A DNA stretch of 64,000 bases. It comes from Marseilla massiliensis. Lineage in GTDB: Bacteria > Bacteroidota > Bacteroidia > Bacteroidales > Bacteroidaceae. Below, piece after piece: positions 8,971-18,615 of this stretch. The notes below the pieces were generated by a model, which worked only from the letters and a program-made list of their open reading frames with translations, searched no databases and was not told where the DNA came from. The translations under genes were made by a program, and so were the position numbers. Position 1 is the first letter of the stretch; every line of letters begins with the position of its first letter. The stretch spans positions 124,001 through 188,000 of the forward strand of contig NZ_JACJJL010000001.1 of the NCBI RefSeq assembly GCF_016899955.1, read 5' to 3'.

Positions 8971-8979
8971 AGTTTATAT

Positions 8980-9531
8980 CTAAAAAAAACATACACTAAA
9001 TGCACTCACCCAACAAGCCTGAAGCGCAACAACGCAGCCAGAAGCCGCAGCCTACATAAAGCAGGAAAGGCATTTTCACAATAGCGCCTTGCAAAGGCAA
9101 AAACAACGGAAACGCATTGCTACAGATGCCAAACGGATGTAAAACACATTGAAAACAATGTGTTTCAAAAACAACAGTTAAGATTGCGAAACAACACCTA
9201 CCGCCCCTATATCCACAAAGAAACCAAAGCCTTACAGCCATTAGAGCATCAAAGCTACAGCATGCCGCTGCAGTGGCAACTTACCTGCGACCTGCCGTAG
9301 CACGCATGGGGCCACGGCGAAACAAAGCACCCGGCAAGACGCCGCAGTGAGAGCACTGCAGTTTTGGGGGCATGGAATAAAAAACAAAACAAAGCACGCG
9401 CCTTCCAACAACCCTTACACTATGAATTAATATTACAATAATGACTTCAATCCATGGTAAAAAAGCAAGCCCCGCCCCACCCCGCTGCCGCGCCGACGCC
9501 CAGACAGCATCAGCCCCGGCCCACAGCAAGC
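8980..9531. other. Intergenic stretch with little recognisable content
   Basis: I see no gene. A perfect AT-rich hairpin, AAACACATTG / CAATGTGTTT with a 4-nt loop, lies at 9142-9165 and might act as a terminator for the minus-strand methyltransferase. Nothing else stands out. Confidence 0.4.
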
Positions 9532-10329
9532 CTACCGCTGCCCGCAGCCAGTGGGCAGGCGGAGCACATACCAGCAACTGGTGCTGAAGAAATTGCGCAC
9601 CCACGGCAGGGCTGCCAGCGGGGCGCAGAGGCGGCGCGGGCGCAAGCCGAACTTGGTTTCGTAATGCGGGTTGACCAGCCACAGGCAGCGGTCGGCCACG
9701 ACAAGGCCCGCCCGGGCCGCACAGCGCTCAAACACCTCTATGGTGCAGCACGTGGACTTGATGGCCATCAGCTCGGCCTCGGTGGCCCGGCTCTCGCCGA
9801 AGGCCCGCAGAAGGGCGCGGTAGAGAGCCGCCGGCAGCAGATGGACAAAAGGCAGGTGCGACAACACCGAGCTGCGGGCTATCTGCTGGTGGCCGCCGAA
9901 AGGCATCTGCCAGGCCGGGAAGGCCACAAAGGCCACGCCCCCGGGGGCCAGCAGCCGGCCCACGGCGAGCATCAGTCTGTGGCGGTCGGCCACGTGCTCC
10001 ACCACGTCGTGGGCTATTATCAGGTCGTAGCCCCGGCCCTGCGGCTGCAGCCCCGTGGCGTCGGCACACATGAACGAGGCACTAAGCCCTGTGCCGGCAA
10101 AGAAGCGGCGCGCGTCGGCAATGCGCCCGGGGCAGATGTCAACCCCCGTCACGCTGCATCCGCGGCGCGCCCACGGCAGCAGGTTGCCGCCGTCGCCACA
10201 CCCAATCTCGAGCACCCTCACTCCGGGCCCCGCCCCACTCCACTTGTCGGTATACGGCATGAAATGCCGCCCGGCCGTCAGCGCCAGCTCGTCGAAGTAG
10301 AGCCGGCGGTCGTTGTGTCTTGTCTGCAT
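9532..10329 (-). CDS. Class I SAM-dependent methyltransferase
   Basis: A 265-residue Rossmann-fold methyltransferase. Motif I is VLEIGCGDGGNLLPWA (about residue 40), followed by VTGVDICPGRI (motif II), FMCADATGL and YDLIIAHDVVEHVADRHRLM (motif IV), the Methyltransf_11/UbiE-like layout. The C-terminal third contains hydrophobic stretches (LLPAALYRALLRAFG). The start MQTRHNDRRLYFDEL at 10329 is chosen because it leads directly into the domain; upstream in-frame ATGs add low-complexity residues. It lies 86 nt downstream of the sigma/barrel gene on the same strand and could be co-transcribed with it. The substrate is unknown. Confidence 0.82.
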   Translation of the reverse strand: MQTRHNDRRLYFDELALTAGRHFMPYTDKWSGAGPGVRVLEIGCGDGGNLLPWARRGCSVTGVDICPGRIADARRFFAGTGLSASFMCADATGLQPQGRGYDLIIAHDVVEHVADRHRLMLAVGRLLAPGGVAFVAFPAWQMPFGGHQQIARSSVLSHLPFVHLLPAALYRALLRAFGESRATEAELMAIKSTCCTIEVFERCAARAGLVVADRCLWLVNPHYETKFGLRPRRLCAPLAALPWVRNFFSTSCWYVLRLPTGCGQR

Positions 10330-10415
10330 ATCTGTCAGAAAAATGTTTATACACTTACATAGATATGCCATCGGCCGCATTACTGCGCCGCCCGGGCCGC
10401 CATTTTCGGCTGCCG

Positions 10416-12074
10416 TCAGTATTTCAGCCTTATGCCCACAGGCCACGACAGTTGCAGCCTCTGCTGCTGCCACAGCGTGGGCGTGCCCCCCGAAGGCAGG
10501 TAGTAGGTGGCCCGTGGGGCGAAGAACAGTTCTACGCGGGGCGCAATCTCGTAGCCCACGCCCACTCCGGCGCCCACCGACAGCTGCACCGCGGGTCGGC
10601 CCGGTGCGTCGTGGCGGGTGAAGAAGAGACGATTGTCGATGTTGTAGTCTACAGCCGACGTGTGCCACACCGGCATGTCCACAGCCACCCCGGCTGTGGC
10701 ATAGAAACGCAGCGGGCCGCTGCCGGCTATGGTATAGGTGGCGTTGAGCGGCACGCCGATGTAGAGGGCCTTGTCGCGCCGGGTGATGTTGGTGGTGTCT
10801 GAAGAGCCCGTGACGGCCTCAGAGCGCATCAGCGTGAGCCTCAGGCCAGTCTCCAAGGCCCACCGCCCCGACAGCTGCCAACTGGCGGCCAGGCCCACGG
10901 CGACAGGCCGGGAATATGTGCGGCGGGTGATGATGGTGCCGCTGTTCATCATGCTTATGCGCATCAGGGCCTCGCGCTCGAGCGGGTCCATGCCCTCGGG
11001 CGGTGTGTAGGTGACGAAGTGGTTGAGCCCCTCCCAAGTGGAAAGGGCATCCCTGGTGGCCGAACCTATGCCCGCCTCGGTACCCATGCCGGCGGCCGAG
11101 GCCAGCAGCCGTGTGGCCATGGCGGCGGCCGACCCGCCCAGCGACAGGGCCGTGCGCCTCGGGGCGGCATGCCCCACCGCCGGCTGTGGGGGCTGCACAG
11201 AGCGCGGCTCAAGCTGCCCCGGGGCCTCCACGGGCGCCACGGCGGCTGCTATCGGTGCGGGGGCCAACGGCCGCAGACCCACAGCCACAACCTGGGCGGA
11301 GGGCTGTGGCGACCGGGAATGGCGGCCACCGGCGCCACGGCAGGGCGCTCCCTGCCCCACCCTCACCCCGCAGCCGCCCGGCAACTGACCGGCAACGGCC
11401 CCGGAATGGCGAGCCACCCGGACACCGGCAAAACCCGCCGGGCGCCTGGCTGTATCGCGATGGAGCAAAGCCGACACCACAGCCAGCAAGGCCACGACGG
11501 CCAACCCGGCCTCGCGCCGCCACCTGTCGACCATCAGGCGGAGCATGGCCCGGGCCCGGGCGAGGTTTGAGGCCGACGACTTGGGCTTGATGCCCACCAG
11601 CCGCGATATCTCGTCATGGCCCAGGCCGTCGAGCATGGCAAGGCGGAACACAAGACCGTAGGCCCGCGGCAGACGGTCGACCATGGCCAGGAGCACATCG
11701 AGCGGCACGTCGGCGGCAGTGCTGTCGCCGCCCTGCCCCACGGCCACGGCGGCCTCGGCCCGGCGCCGTCGGGTGGCGTCGGCCACCTGCTTCAGGGCGA
11801 GGTTTGCCATGATGCGGGCCATCCACCCGTACAAGCGGTCGGTGCGGCGCAGGCTGTCGAGGCGCGAAAACACGATGATGAAGCCGTCGTGAACCACGTC
11901 GCGCGCCAACTCGCTGTCGCCGGTGATGCGCCTGCACAACTCGAACATGGCTCCGCTGTAGCGTCGGTATAGCTCGCCCATGGCTCCACGGCGACCGTCG
12001 AGGCACGCACCCACCAACTCGGCATCGGTAAGCCGGCACAGTTCTCCCGTGTAATCTGTTTGCCTTTCCATCAT
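10416..12074 (-). CDS. ECF sigma factor fused to a membrane segment and an outer-membrane beta-barrel
   Basis: One 552-residue frame joins domains normally found in separate proteins. Residues about 10-185 form an ECF sigma-70 factor: region 2 (YRRYSGAMFELCRRITGD, ARDVVHDGFIIVFSRLDS, YGWMARIMANLAL) and region 4 (MVDRLPRAYGLVFRLAMLD, GHDEISRLVGIK, ARARAMLRLMVDRW). A hydrophobic segment (LAVVALLAVVSALL, about 191-204) follows at once, then a Pro/Ala/Val-rich linker (about 206-385). A C-terminal barrel of the OMP_b-brl kind begins about 386 (RPVAVGLAASWQLSGRWALETGL, YIGVPLNATYTI) and ends IRLKY. In Bacteroidota the usual arrangement is an ECF sigma gene beside a separate inner-plus-outer-membrane-spanning anti-sigma; here the sigma domain occupies the cytoplasmic place. 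No TAnnTTTG box is obvious upstream. A sequencing frameshift joining two genes cannot be excluded. Confidence 0.8.
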   Translation of the reverse strand: MMERQTDYTGELCRLTDAELVGACLDGRRGAMGELYRRYSGAMFELCRRITGDSELARDVVHDGFIIVFSRLDSLRRTDRLYGWMARIMANLALKQVADATRRRRAEAAVAVGQGGDSTAADVPLDVLLAMVDRLPRAYGLVFRLAMLDGLGHDEISRLVGIKPKSSASNLARARAMLRLMVDRWRREAGLAVVALLAVVSALLHRDTARRPAGFAGVRVARHSGAVAGQLPGGCGVRVGQGAPCRGAGGRHSRSPQPSAQVVAVGLRPLAPAPIAAAVAPVEAPGQLEPRSVQPPQPAVGHAAPRRTALSLGGSAAAMATRLLASAAGMGTEAGIGSATRDALSTWEGLNHFVTYTPPEGMDPLEREALMRISMMNSGTIITRRTYSRPVAVGLAASWQLSGRWALETGLRLTLMRSEAVTGSSDTTNITRRDKALYIGVPLNATYTIAGSGPLRFYATAGVAVDMPVWHTSAVDYNIDNRLFFTRHDAPGRPAVQLSVGAGVGVGYEIAPRVELFFAPRATYYLPSGGTPTLWQQQRLQLSWPVGIRLKY

Positions 12075-12477
12075 TAGTTATGATATATTACCAATGAAAA
12101 TACTGCGGACAAATTGCATTTTTCTTGATTTTTTTGTTGCAAAACGGCCATGGATATGCAAGCAGACGCCTGCAGCCAACCCACAGGGCGGACGCCGCCT
12201 TTGCCCAAGACGCGGATGGCTGGGCCGCGACAAAACGGAAGGAGGCATGCAGGAAAGGTATGCGGAATGGCTTGGCTGGAATGACGGAAATGCCGCAACA
12301 GGCCTTCGCGGCACGACACTCCGCCTGGGCTTGCCGCCCCGACCCTACCTACGCACGGTGAGCCGGGCCGGTACGGCCAATTGGTAAACAAAGCATAAAC
12401 CTGCTAAAAGAACACAAATAAAACATGTGTAACATCATTTTAAACAGCAAATGGGCATAACGTATAAATATTTTCCG

Positions 12478-12485
12478 TATCTTTG
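12478..12485 (+). promoter_or_regulatory. -7 box (TATCTTTG) upstream of the CHB_HEX_C protein gene
   Basis: TATCTTTG gives a predicted leader of about 170 nt. A similar CAATCTTTGCATAAG at 12543 belongs to the second repeat copy but lacks the first T of TAnnTTTG. Confidence 0.6.
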
Positions 12486-12580
12486 CATAAGATTAGCTGC
12501 GCTCGGGCAACTGTGAGCAAGCTCACTTGCCTCTCTCTTGCGCAATCTTTGCATAAGATTAGCTGCGCTCGGGCAACTGT
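12479..12580 (+). repeat. Two direct 36-bp repeats in the leader (12479-12514 and 12545-12580)
   Basis: The two copies are identical, spaced 66 bp start to start, and run from ATCTTTGCATAAG through GCTCGGGCAACTGT. The first copy overlaps the -7 box; the spacer contains gagcaagctc. This could be a duplicated promoter/leader segment or a regulatory RNA structure. Confidence 0.75.
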
Positions 12581-12660
12581 TGGAAATCCGAATCGCAGTA
12601 AGGCTGCGGTTATGACATAACATCAAACAAACATCAACAACATTTTAAAACTTACTTATT

Positions 12661-14130
12661 ATGGTAAAAACTTTACGCTTTTCATTATTCGGGCTGCTCA
12701 TGCTCCTGTGCGGAAGCATCAACGCAGCTGTAGAGAACGTGGACTTCACCACACTGGAAATCACCAAGACGGATGACGGATTCACACTCGAATCTGGCAA
12801 CTACGCCTTCACGGCAGTGAAAAACAACGGTCAGACGGCACCCACACAGAACGGCTCGTCGAAGGACATACGCCTTTATGCCAAGAACACCATCACCGTA
12901 AACAGCACAAATGCAATGCAGAAGATGGTGTTCACCATATCAAAGCAGGGATTGAAGCGCCAGGCCGAGATTACCCCAAGCGTGGGCACGATGACCTACG
13001 ACATGGACAACAGCCAGGTGACTTGGACTGCCGACGCCCCCGTGGCCGTGGTTGACTTCACCGTTGGCGACAAGGCCGTATACGGAAGCGAAGGCGCAGG
13101 CAAGGCCGGACAGTTTGACTTCAACTCCGTGGAGATAACCACCGACGAGGGCGGAGCCGTGGTAGAGGCACCTGCATTCTCGGTTCCGGGCGGCATCTAC
13201 ACCACCCCGCAGACCGTAACGCTCACCGCAGCAGCCGGTTGCACCATCCACTACACCATCGACGGCACAACCCCGACAGCAGAGAGCACCGTTTACACCG
13301 AGCCCCTCAACATCAGCGAGAACACAACGGTGAAGGCCGTGGCAGCCGACGCCAAGGGAACACTGAGCGGCGTGGCAACAGAGACATACACCTTCCCGGT
13401 GGTTTGCGCTGACATCGCAGCCGTGAAGCAGCAGGAGACCGGCACGCTGGTGGCCCTGACGCTGACCGACGCCCAGGTGGTTTACTACAACTCTTACGAG
13501 AACAACGGCAACACCAACAGCGACATCTTCGTGCGTGACGCATCGGGAGCCATCGACATCTACAACATCAAGATTGAAGCCAAGGCCGGAAGCATGCTCA
13601 ACGGCACGCTCGTTTGCACCTACTCACCGTACAATGGCATGCCAGAGCTGGTGAGCAACGAGGGCACCGACGCCGCAACAGTGGCCGTTACAGAGGGCAG
13701 CGAGCCTGTGGCCAAGAAGGTGACCGTGGCCGACCTCAACGGCGAGACCTACATGTGCGACCTCGTTGAGATAAGCAACGTGAAGCTCTCAGAGGAGGTT
13801 TCGGGCAAGTATACCAACTACTACGCCACCGACGAGGACGGCGTTAACAAGATGATGCTGTACGACAAGTTCAAGCTCGGCATCGAGTTCCCGACGGCAG
13901 ACAACACCAAGACGTACACCATCACCGGCATACTCGGCTCAGCCAAGCTGAGCGGCAGCGTGGTTAAGGAACTCTTCCCGACCAAGGCCGTGGAGGAGAC
14001 AGTGAGCGGCATCAGCAGCATCGAGGCCGAGAACGCACAGGAAGCCGTTTACAACCTCAACGGACAGCGCCTGGCCAAGCCCCAGAAGGGCCTGAACATC
14101 ATCGGAGGCAAGAAGGTGATCGTGAAGTGA
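12661..14130 (+). CDS. Secreted protein with CHB_HEX_C domain and T9SS-like C-terminal tail
   Basis: A 489-residue exported protein of unknown function. A signal peptide is clear (MVKTLRFSLFGLLMLLCGSINA). Residues about 170-245 form a chitobiase/beta-hexosaminidase C-terminal type repeat (FSVPGGIYTTPQTVTLTA, CTIHYTIDGTTPTAES, VYTEPLNISENTTVKAVA). The next part (about 250-440) looks like an OB-fold-like all-beta region. The end, AVYNLNGQRLAKPQKGLNII, is the type seen in Prevotella exported proteins and resembles a T9SS sorting tail. No catalytic residues are recognisable, so a structural or carbohydrate-binding surface role is the best inference. It has a long leader and a hairpin downstream. 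Confidence 0.8.
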   Translation: MVKTLRFSLFGLLMLLCGSINAAVENVDFTTLEITKTDDGFTLESGNYAFTAVKNNGQTAPTQNGSSKDIRLYAKNTITVNSTNAMQKMVFTISKQGLKRQAEITPSVGTMTYDMDNSQVTWTADAPVAVVDFTVGDKAVYGSEGAGKAGQFDFNSVEITTDEGGAVVEAPAFSVPGGIYTTPQTVTLTAAAGCTIHYTIDGTTPTAESTVYTEPLNISENTTVKAVAADAKGTLSGVATETYTFPVVCADIAAVKQQETGTLVALTLTDAQVVYYNSYENNGNTNSDIFVRDASGAIDIYNIKIEAKAGSMLNGTLVCTYSPYNGMPELVSNEGTDAATVAVTEGSEPVAKKVTVADLNGETYMCDLVEISNVKLSEEVSGKYTNYYATDEDGVNKMMLYDKFKLGIEFPTADNTKTYTITGILGSAKLSGSVVKELFPTKAVEETVSGISSIEAENAQEAVYNLNGQRLAKPQKGLNIIGGKKVIVK

Positions 14131-14232
14131 CACGACACCCCGCAGGCCGCAGGCTGTGCCCGCCATAGCCGGCAACGCCACACAGGCGTTGCGGGGCGGG
14201 CCATGCCCGAAAACGAAACAGACAACAAAGAC

Positions 14233-14264
14233 AAGGGTGCGCAGCCGAAAGGTTGCGCACCTTT
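14233..14264 (+). terminator. Probable terminator of the CHB_HEX_C protein gene
   Basis: GGTGCGCA and TGCGCACC form a stem around gccgaaaggt, followed by CTTTCG. The U-tract is short, so moderate confidence. Confidence 0.55.
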
Positions 14265-14270
14265 CGTATG

Positions 14271-14752
14271 CGAGCCCACCAGATAAATGCAGGGCTTTTT
14301 AGGAGTTAAGACTATAGTTTTCATATTCGTGGGAGTTCAGGAGTACAGGAGTTCAGGAGTACAGACAATAGTTTAGGATATATTTTGGTGCTAAGGAGTT
14401 AGGAAGTTAAGGAGTTAAGACTATAGCTTGCATATTCGTGGGAGTTCAGGAGTACAGGAGTTCAGGAGTACAGACAATAGTTTAGGATTTATTTTGGGGT
14501 CAAGGAGTTAGGAAGTAAAGGGGTTAAGACAATAGATTTGGAAACATGGGTGTCCTGGGAGCATGGGGAACGCGTTGCAGGAAGGCAGTCTATGCTATTG
14601 TCATCTAACTCCATATAACTCCCCTAACTTCATTTAACTCCATAAGTATAGCAAGAAAAACTATTGTCTTAACTCCTTTACTCCCCCTAACTCCTTAACT
14701 CCCTAAAACAACTTCTTAACTACTAAAGAGCCCCAGGATTTATTCGGTGAGC
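14271..14752 (+). repeat. GGAGTTA repeat element, copy 3
   Basis: This 482-bp element begins GAGCCCACCAGATAAATGCAGG and ends CAGGATTTATTCGGTGAGC. Both ends here resemble the GCTCACCGGATAAAT type, unlike copies 1 and 2, which have one end of each type. It contains an internal partial duplication (gggagttcaggagtacaggag at 14330 and again at 14441) and the conserved core at 14540-14600. No clear target duplication was found. Confidence 0.78.
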
Positions 14753-14814
14753 CACCCCGATGCGCTTGCCACAAGCCCAGACACCCTGCTTGCAACTGCC
14801 TGAAGCACAGGCAG

Positions 14815-14905
14815 ATGGAAAGACGTGCCGTCCGGGTGTGCCAAACGGCCCGTTTCGCCCCGCAAAACGGCACATACGGCACTCCCAAACAGCCCCCGGC
14901 GCACG
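14815..14905. repeat. AAACGGCC-type palindromic repeats upstream of mutS
   Basis: Alternating CCAAACGGCCCG, CAAAACGGCACAT and related words can pair with each other. It is a member of the intergenic palindrome family of this window. Confidence 0.5.
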
Positions 14906-14989
14906 CCAGGCCCGCCGCCGAACCTACAGAGACACCGCCGACAAGGGCACGCCACAGCCCGGGCAAACAACAAAAAAACACCGACGCCC

Positions 14990-15020
14990 TTTGTTTTTCA
15001 ATCCTTTTGGCGTAACTTTG
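14990..15020 (+). promoter_or_regulatory. mutS promoter (TTTG-N19-TAACTTTG)
   Basis: A -33 TTTG (14990-14993) and a -7 TAACTTTG (15013-15020) are separated by 19 nt, the Bacteroidota primary-sigma consensus layout. Transcription should start near 15027, giving a leader of about 80 nt. Confidence 0.75.
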
Positions 15021-15108
15021 CAGTGAAAGTAAAGGCACAGAGCCACCACGGCCGCAGAGGCCAAAGGGTGGGGCGGGCTGATTATGAAAAGAAAAAAACA
15101 TATCGACA

Positions 15109-17733
15109 ATGGCTAAGAAAAACAACGAGCTCACGCCGATGATGAAACAATTCTTCGACCTCAAGGCGAAGCATCCCGACGCAGTGCTGCTCTTCCGCTG
15201 CGGCGACTTCTACGAGACCTACTGCGAAGACGCCGTGACGGCATCGCGCATACTCGGCATAACGCTCACCAGGAGGGGCAACGGGGCAGGGGGAAGGACG
15301 GAGACAGAGATGGCCGGATTTCCGCACCACGCCCTCGACACCTACCTGCCCAAGCTGGTAAGGGCCGGCAAGCGCGTGGCAATATGCGACCAGCTGGAAG
15401 ACCCGAAGCTCACAAAGAAGCTCGTGAAGCGGGGCATCACCGAACTGGTGACGCCCGGGGTGGCCATGACCGACAACGTGCTTAACTACAAGGAAAACAA
15501 CTTCCTGGCCGCCGTGCACTTCGGCAGGGCCGCCTGCGGAGTGGCTTTCCTAGACATATCGACAGGCGAATTCCTCACGGGAGAGGGCACCGCCGACTAT
15601 GTGGAGAAGCTGCTGGGCAACTTCTCGCCAAAAGAGGTGCTGCACGAGCGGGGCCGCAAGCCAGACTTCGAGCGCCACTTCGGCACAAAATACTTCACCT
15701 TCGAGCTCGACGACTGGGTGTTCACCGAGCAGACAGCACGGCAGAAACTGCTGCGCCACTTCGGCGTGAAAAACCTGAAGGGATTCGGCGTAGACCACAT
15801 GCACAACGGGGTGGTGGCCAGCGGCGCCATACTGCAGTACCTCGAGATGACGCAGCACACCCACATAGGCCACATAACGTCGCTGGCGCGCATAGAGGAA
15901 GAGCGCTACGTGAGGCTCGACAAGTTTACCGTGCGCAGCCTCGAACTGCTAAGCCCCATGCAGGAAGACGGCTCATCGCTGCTCGACGTGATAGACCGCA
16001 CCGTGTCGCCCATGGGCGGGCGAATGCTCAGGCGGTGGGTGGTGTTCCCCCTGAAAAACGAGAAACCCATACAGGAGCGGCTCGACGTGGTGGAGTATTT
16101 CTTCCGGCGGCCCGACTTCCGCGGTTGCGTCGACGAGCAGCTGCACCGCGTGGGCGACCTGGAGCGCATCATATCGAAGGTGGCCGTGGGCCGCGTGTCG
16201 CCCCGCGAGGTGGCCCAGCTCAAGGTGGCGCTACAGGCCGTGGCGCCCATCAAGGCCGCCTGCGCAACGGCAGACAACGAGGCGCTGAAGCGGGTGGGCG
16301 AGCAACTCAACCTGTGCGAGTCGATACGGCAGCGCATAGAGCGCGAGATAACGGCCGACCCGCCACAGCTCGTGGCCAAGGGAGGGGTGATAAACGCAGG
16401 CGTTAACGCCGAGCTCGACGAGCTGCGCAACATAGCCTACAGCGGCAAGGACTACCTGATGCGCATACAGGAGCGCGAGACAGAGCTCACGGGAATAGCC
16501 AGCCTGAAGATAGGATACAACAACGTGTTCGGCTATTACCTCGAAGTGCGCAACACATACAAGGACAAGGTGCCGGCCGACTGGGTGAGAAAGCAGACGC
16601 TGGCCAACGCCGAGAGGTACATAACGCAGGAACTCAAGGAGTATGAAGACAAGATACTCGGGGCCGAAGACAAGATACTGGCACTCGAGGCCAGGCTCTT
16701 CGGCGAACTGGTGATGGCCATGCAGGAGTTCATACCGCAGATACAAATCAACGCCAACCTGCTGGCCAGGCTCGACTGCCTGCTCTCCTTCGCCAAGGCG
16801 GCCGAGGAACACCGCTACGTGCGCCCGCAGGTAGACTCGTCGGACGTGATAGACATCAGGCAGGGGCGCCACCCCGTGATAGAGACACAGCTGCCGCCGG
16901 GCGAGAGCTACGTGCCCAACGACATAAGGCTCGACGCCGAGCAGCAGCAGATAATGATAATAACAGGCCCCAACATGGCCGGAAAGTCGGCCCTGCTGCG
17001 CCAAACCGCCCTCATAGTGCTGCTGGCCCAGACGGGCTGCTTCGTGCCCGCAGAGAGCGCGAAAATAGGCCTGGTGGACAAGATATTCACCCGCGTGGGG
17101 GCCAGCGACAACATATCGCTCGGCGAATCCACCTTCATGGTCGAGATGACCGAGGCCTCAAACATACTCAACAACGTGTCGCCGCGCTCGCTCGTGCTCT
17201 TCGACGAACTGGGACGGGGCACGAGCACCTACGACGGCATATCCATAGCGTGGGCCATAGTGGAATACCTGCACGAGCAACCAAGGGCAAGGGCACGCAC
17301 GCTCTTTGCCACACACTACCACGAACTGAACGAGATGGAGAAAAACTTCAAGCGCATCAAGAACTACAACGTGAGCGTGAAGGAACAAGACGGCAAGGTG
17401 ATATTCCTTAGGAAACTGCAACGCGGCGGCTCGGAGCACTCGTTCGGCATACACGTGGCCGAGATAGCGGGCATGCCCCGCAGCATAGTGAAACGCGCAA
17501 ACGTGATACTCAAGCAGCTCGAAGCCGACAACGCGCAGGTAGGCTCGGCCGGCAAGCCCATAGCCAACCTGGCCGGCAGCCGCGAGGGCATGCAGCTGAG
17601 CTTCTTCCAACTCGACGACCCCGTGCTCTGCCAGGTGCGCGACGAGATACTGGGCCTCGACATCAACAACCTCACCCCGGTAGAGGCACTCAACAAACTC
17701 AACGAGATAAAGAAGATAGTAGGGGGAAAGTAG
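15109..17733 (+). CDS. mutS: DNA mismatch repair protein MutS
   Basis: Full-length MutS (874 residues), which recognises mismatches and starts methyl-independent mismatch repair with MutL. The mismatch-binding motif [10 protein letters not shown] (about 30-39) contains the Phe-X-Glu reader. Clamp and lever domains fill the centre. The C-terminal ATPase has Walker [14 protein letters not shown] (about 622), then [15 protein letters not shown], Walker [16 protein letters not shown] (about 700) and THYHEL. The C-terminal dimerisation helix-turn-helix is present ([14 protein letters not shown]). It has its own consensus promoter and appears monocistronic. Confidence 0.98.
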   Translation: MAKKNNELTPMMKQFFDLKAKHPDAVLLFRCGDFYETYCEDAVTASRILGITLTRRGNGAGGRTETEMAGFPHHALDTYLPKLVRAGKRVAICDQLEDPKLTKKLVKRGITELVTPGVAMTDNVLNYKENNFLAAVHFGRAACGVAFLDISTGEFLTGEGTADYVEKLLGNFSPKEVLHERGRKPDFERHFGTKYFTFELDDWVFTEQTARQKLLRHFGVKNLKGFGVDHMHNGVVASGAILQYLEMTQHTHIGHITSLARIEEERYVRLDKFTVRSLELLSPMQEDGSSLLDVIDRTVSPMGGRMLRRWVVFPLKNEKPIQERLDVVEYFFRRPDFRGCVDEQLHRVGDLERIISKVAVGRVSPREVAQLKVALQAVAPIKAACATADNEALKRVGEQLNLCESIRQRIEREITADPPQLVAKGGVINAGVNAELDELRNIAYSGKDYLMRIQERETELTGIASLKIGYNNVFGYYLEVRNTYKDKVPADWVRKQTLANAERYITQELKEYEDKILGAEDKILALEARLFGELVMAMQEFIPQIQINANLLARLDCLLSFAKAAEEHRYVRPQVDSSDVIDIRQGRHPVIETQLPPGESYVPNDIRLDAEQQQIMIITGPNMAGKSALLRQTALIVLLAQTGCFVPAESAKIGLVDKIFTRVGASDNISLGESTFMVEMTEASNILNNVSPRSLVLFDELGRGTSTYDGISIAWAIVEYLHEQPRARARTLFATHYHELNEMEKNFKRIKNYNVSVKEQDGKVIFLRKLQRGGSEHSFGIHVAEIAGMPRSIVKRANVILKQLEADNAQVGSAGKPIANLAGSREGMQLSFFQLDDPVLCQVRDEILGLDINNLTPVEALNKLNEIKKIVGGK

Positions 17734-17868
17734 GGTGGAGCAACATTCATAAAAGCATACAAAACATAATGACCAAAGCCAAACCTTTCATAAAATGGGT
17801 TGGCACACATGGCTGTTTCAATGCTATAGACAGGTATTTAATGACCATTATACACAAAATATGGATTC

Positions 17869-18615
17869 ATGAAACAATACGAGGCTGTAATAGAGACTAT
17901 CGAAAGACTCGGAGGAGTTGCCACCTTAGGCGAACTGAACAGAGAGGTTTTCAAGATAAAAGATTGCAAATGGAATACCAAGACGCCATTTGCAAGCATC
18001 CGCCGCATAGTTCAAACAACAAATGGAATATACAAGATTAGGCCCGGGTTGTACGGGCTTGAGAAATACAGAAAGCAGATAGAAGAAAGGGGAATGGTGG
18101 TGGAGACAGATAAAAACAAAAATGCGGAAGACGTCACCCTGTTTAATCATTCATACTATCAAGGCATTCTGCTGATTATAGGAAAATACCATAACATGCA
18201 AACCTTTATCCCCAAACAAGACAAAAACAAGAAGTTCTACAATGGAAAAAGGCTGCAAGAGCTGTCCACGCTAAGCGAGCAACCGCCTTATTCATACCCA
18301 CAATTCACTAAACGCAGTGCCACCATAGATGCAATATGGTTCAACAACCGCAACATGCCGCACTCTTTCTTTGAGATAGAGCATTCTACAGACATTCAGA
18401 ATTCCTTGTTAAAGTTCAATGACTTACAGGATTTTCATGCAAGGATGGTCATTGTTGCCGACATAAACCGGAAGCCTGAATTTGAAGCAAAGATGCGTTT
18501 TCATGCTTTCGATGAGCTGCGCATGGATAAAAGGGTGGCTTTTCTAAGTTACGATGCCCTTGTCAAGCAATATGAAATGGAGTTAGAGAAGCAATCATTT
18601 GGCTTTATACTTTAA
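17869..18615 (+). CDS. Unknown protein: N-terminal winged helix plus possible PD-(D/E)XK-like domain
   Basis: I do not recognise a named family. Residues about 1-70 look like a winged-helix/HARE-HTH-type module (ETIERLGGVATLGELNREVF, then FASIRRIVQTTNGIYKIRPG), a module often attached to restriction enzymes. Residues about 85-245 contain ATIDAIWFNN...SFFEIEHSTDI, an acidic D-x(n)-E-x-E arrangement reminiscent of PD-(D/E)XK nuclease cores but without the usual Lys. The gene is clearly AT-richer than its neighbours, suggesting horizontal acquisition. The next gene starts right after its stop. A role in DNA defence or a degenerate restriction protein is only inference. Confidence 0.65.
   Translation: MKQYEAVIETIERLGGVATLGELNREVFKIKDCKWNTKTPFASIRRIVQTTNGIYKIRPGLYGLEKYRKQIEERGMVVETDKNKNAEDVTLFNHSYYQGILLIIGKYHNMQTFIPKQDKNKKFYNGKRLQELSTLSEQPPYSYPQFTKRSATIDAIWFNNRNMPHSFFEIEHSTDIQNSLLKFNDLQDFHARMVIVADINRKPEFEAKMRFHAFDELRMDKRVAFLSYDALVKQYEMELEKQSFGFIL

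Larger units (their letters stand above)
12075..12660. other. Divergent intergenic region with duplicated promoter segment
   Basis: The 586-bp gap separates the sigma/barrel gene from a secreted-protein gene. The first 350 bp show nothing recognisable beyond GC-rich stretches. The last 180 bp hold the tandem 36-bp repeats and the promoter described separately. Confidence 0.5.

Noticed and set aside
9454..10362. 302-codon + strand frame opposite the methyltransferase
   Set aside because: Antisense shadow of a gene with clear methyltransferase motifs; composition is Pro/Ala/His-rich and no domain is visible.
1055..14752. GGAGTTA arrays as CRISPR
   Set aside because: Repeat words are only 7-20 bp, irregularly spaced, mirrored into TAACTCC halves, and there are no unique spacers of even length or cas genes.
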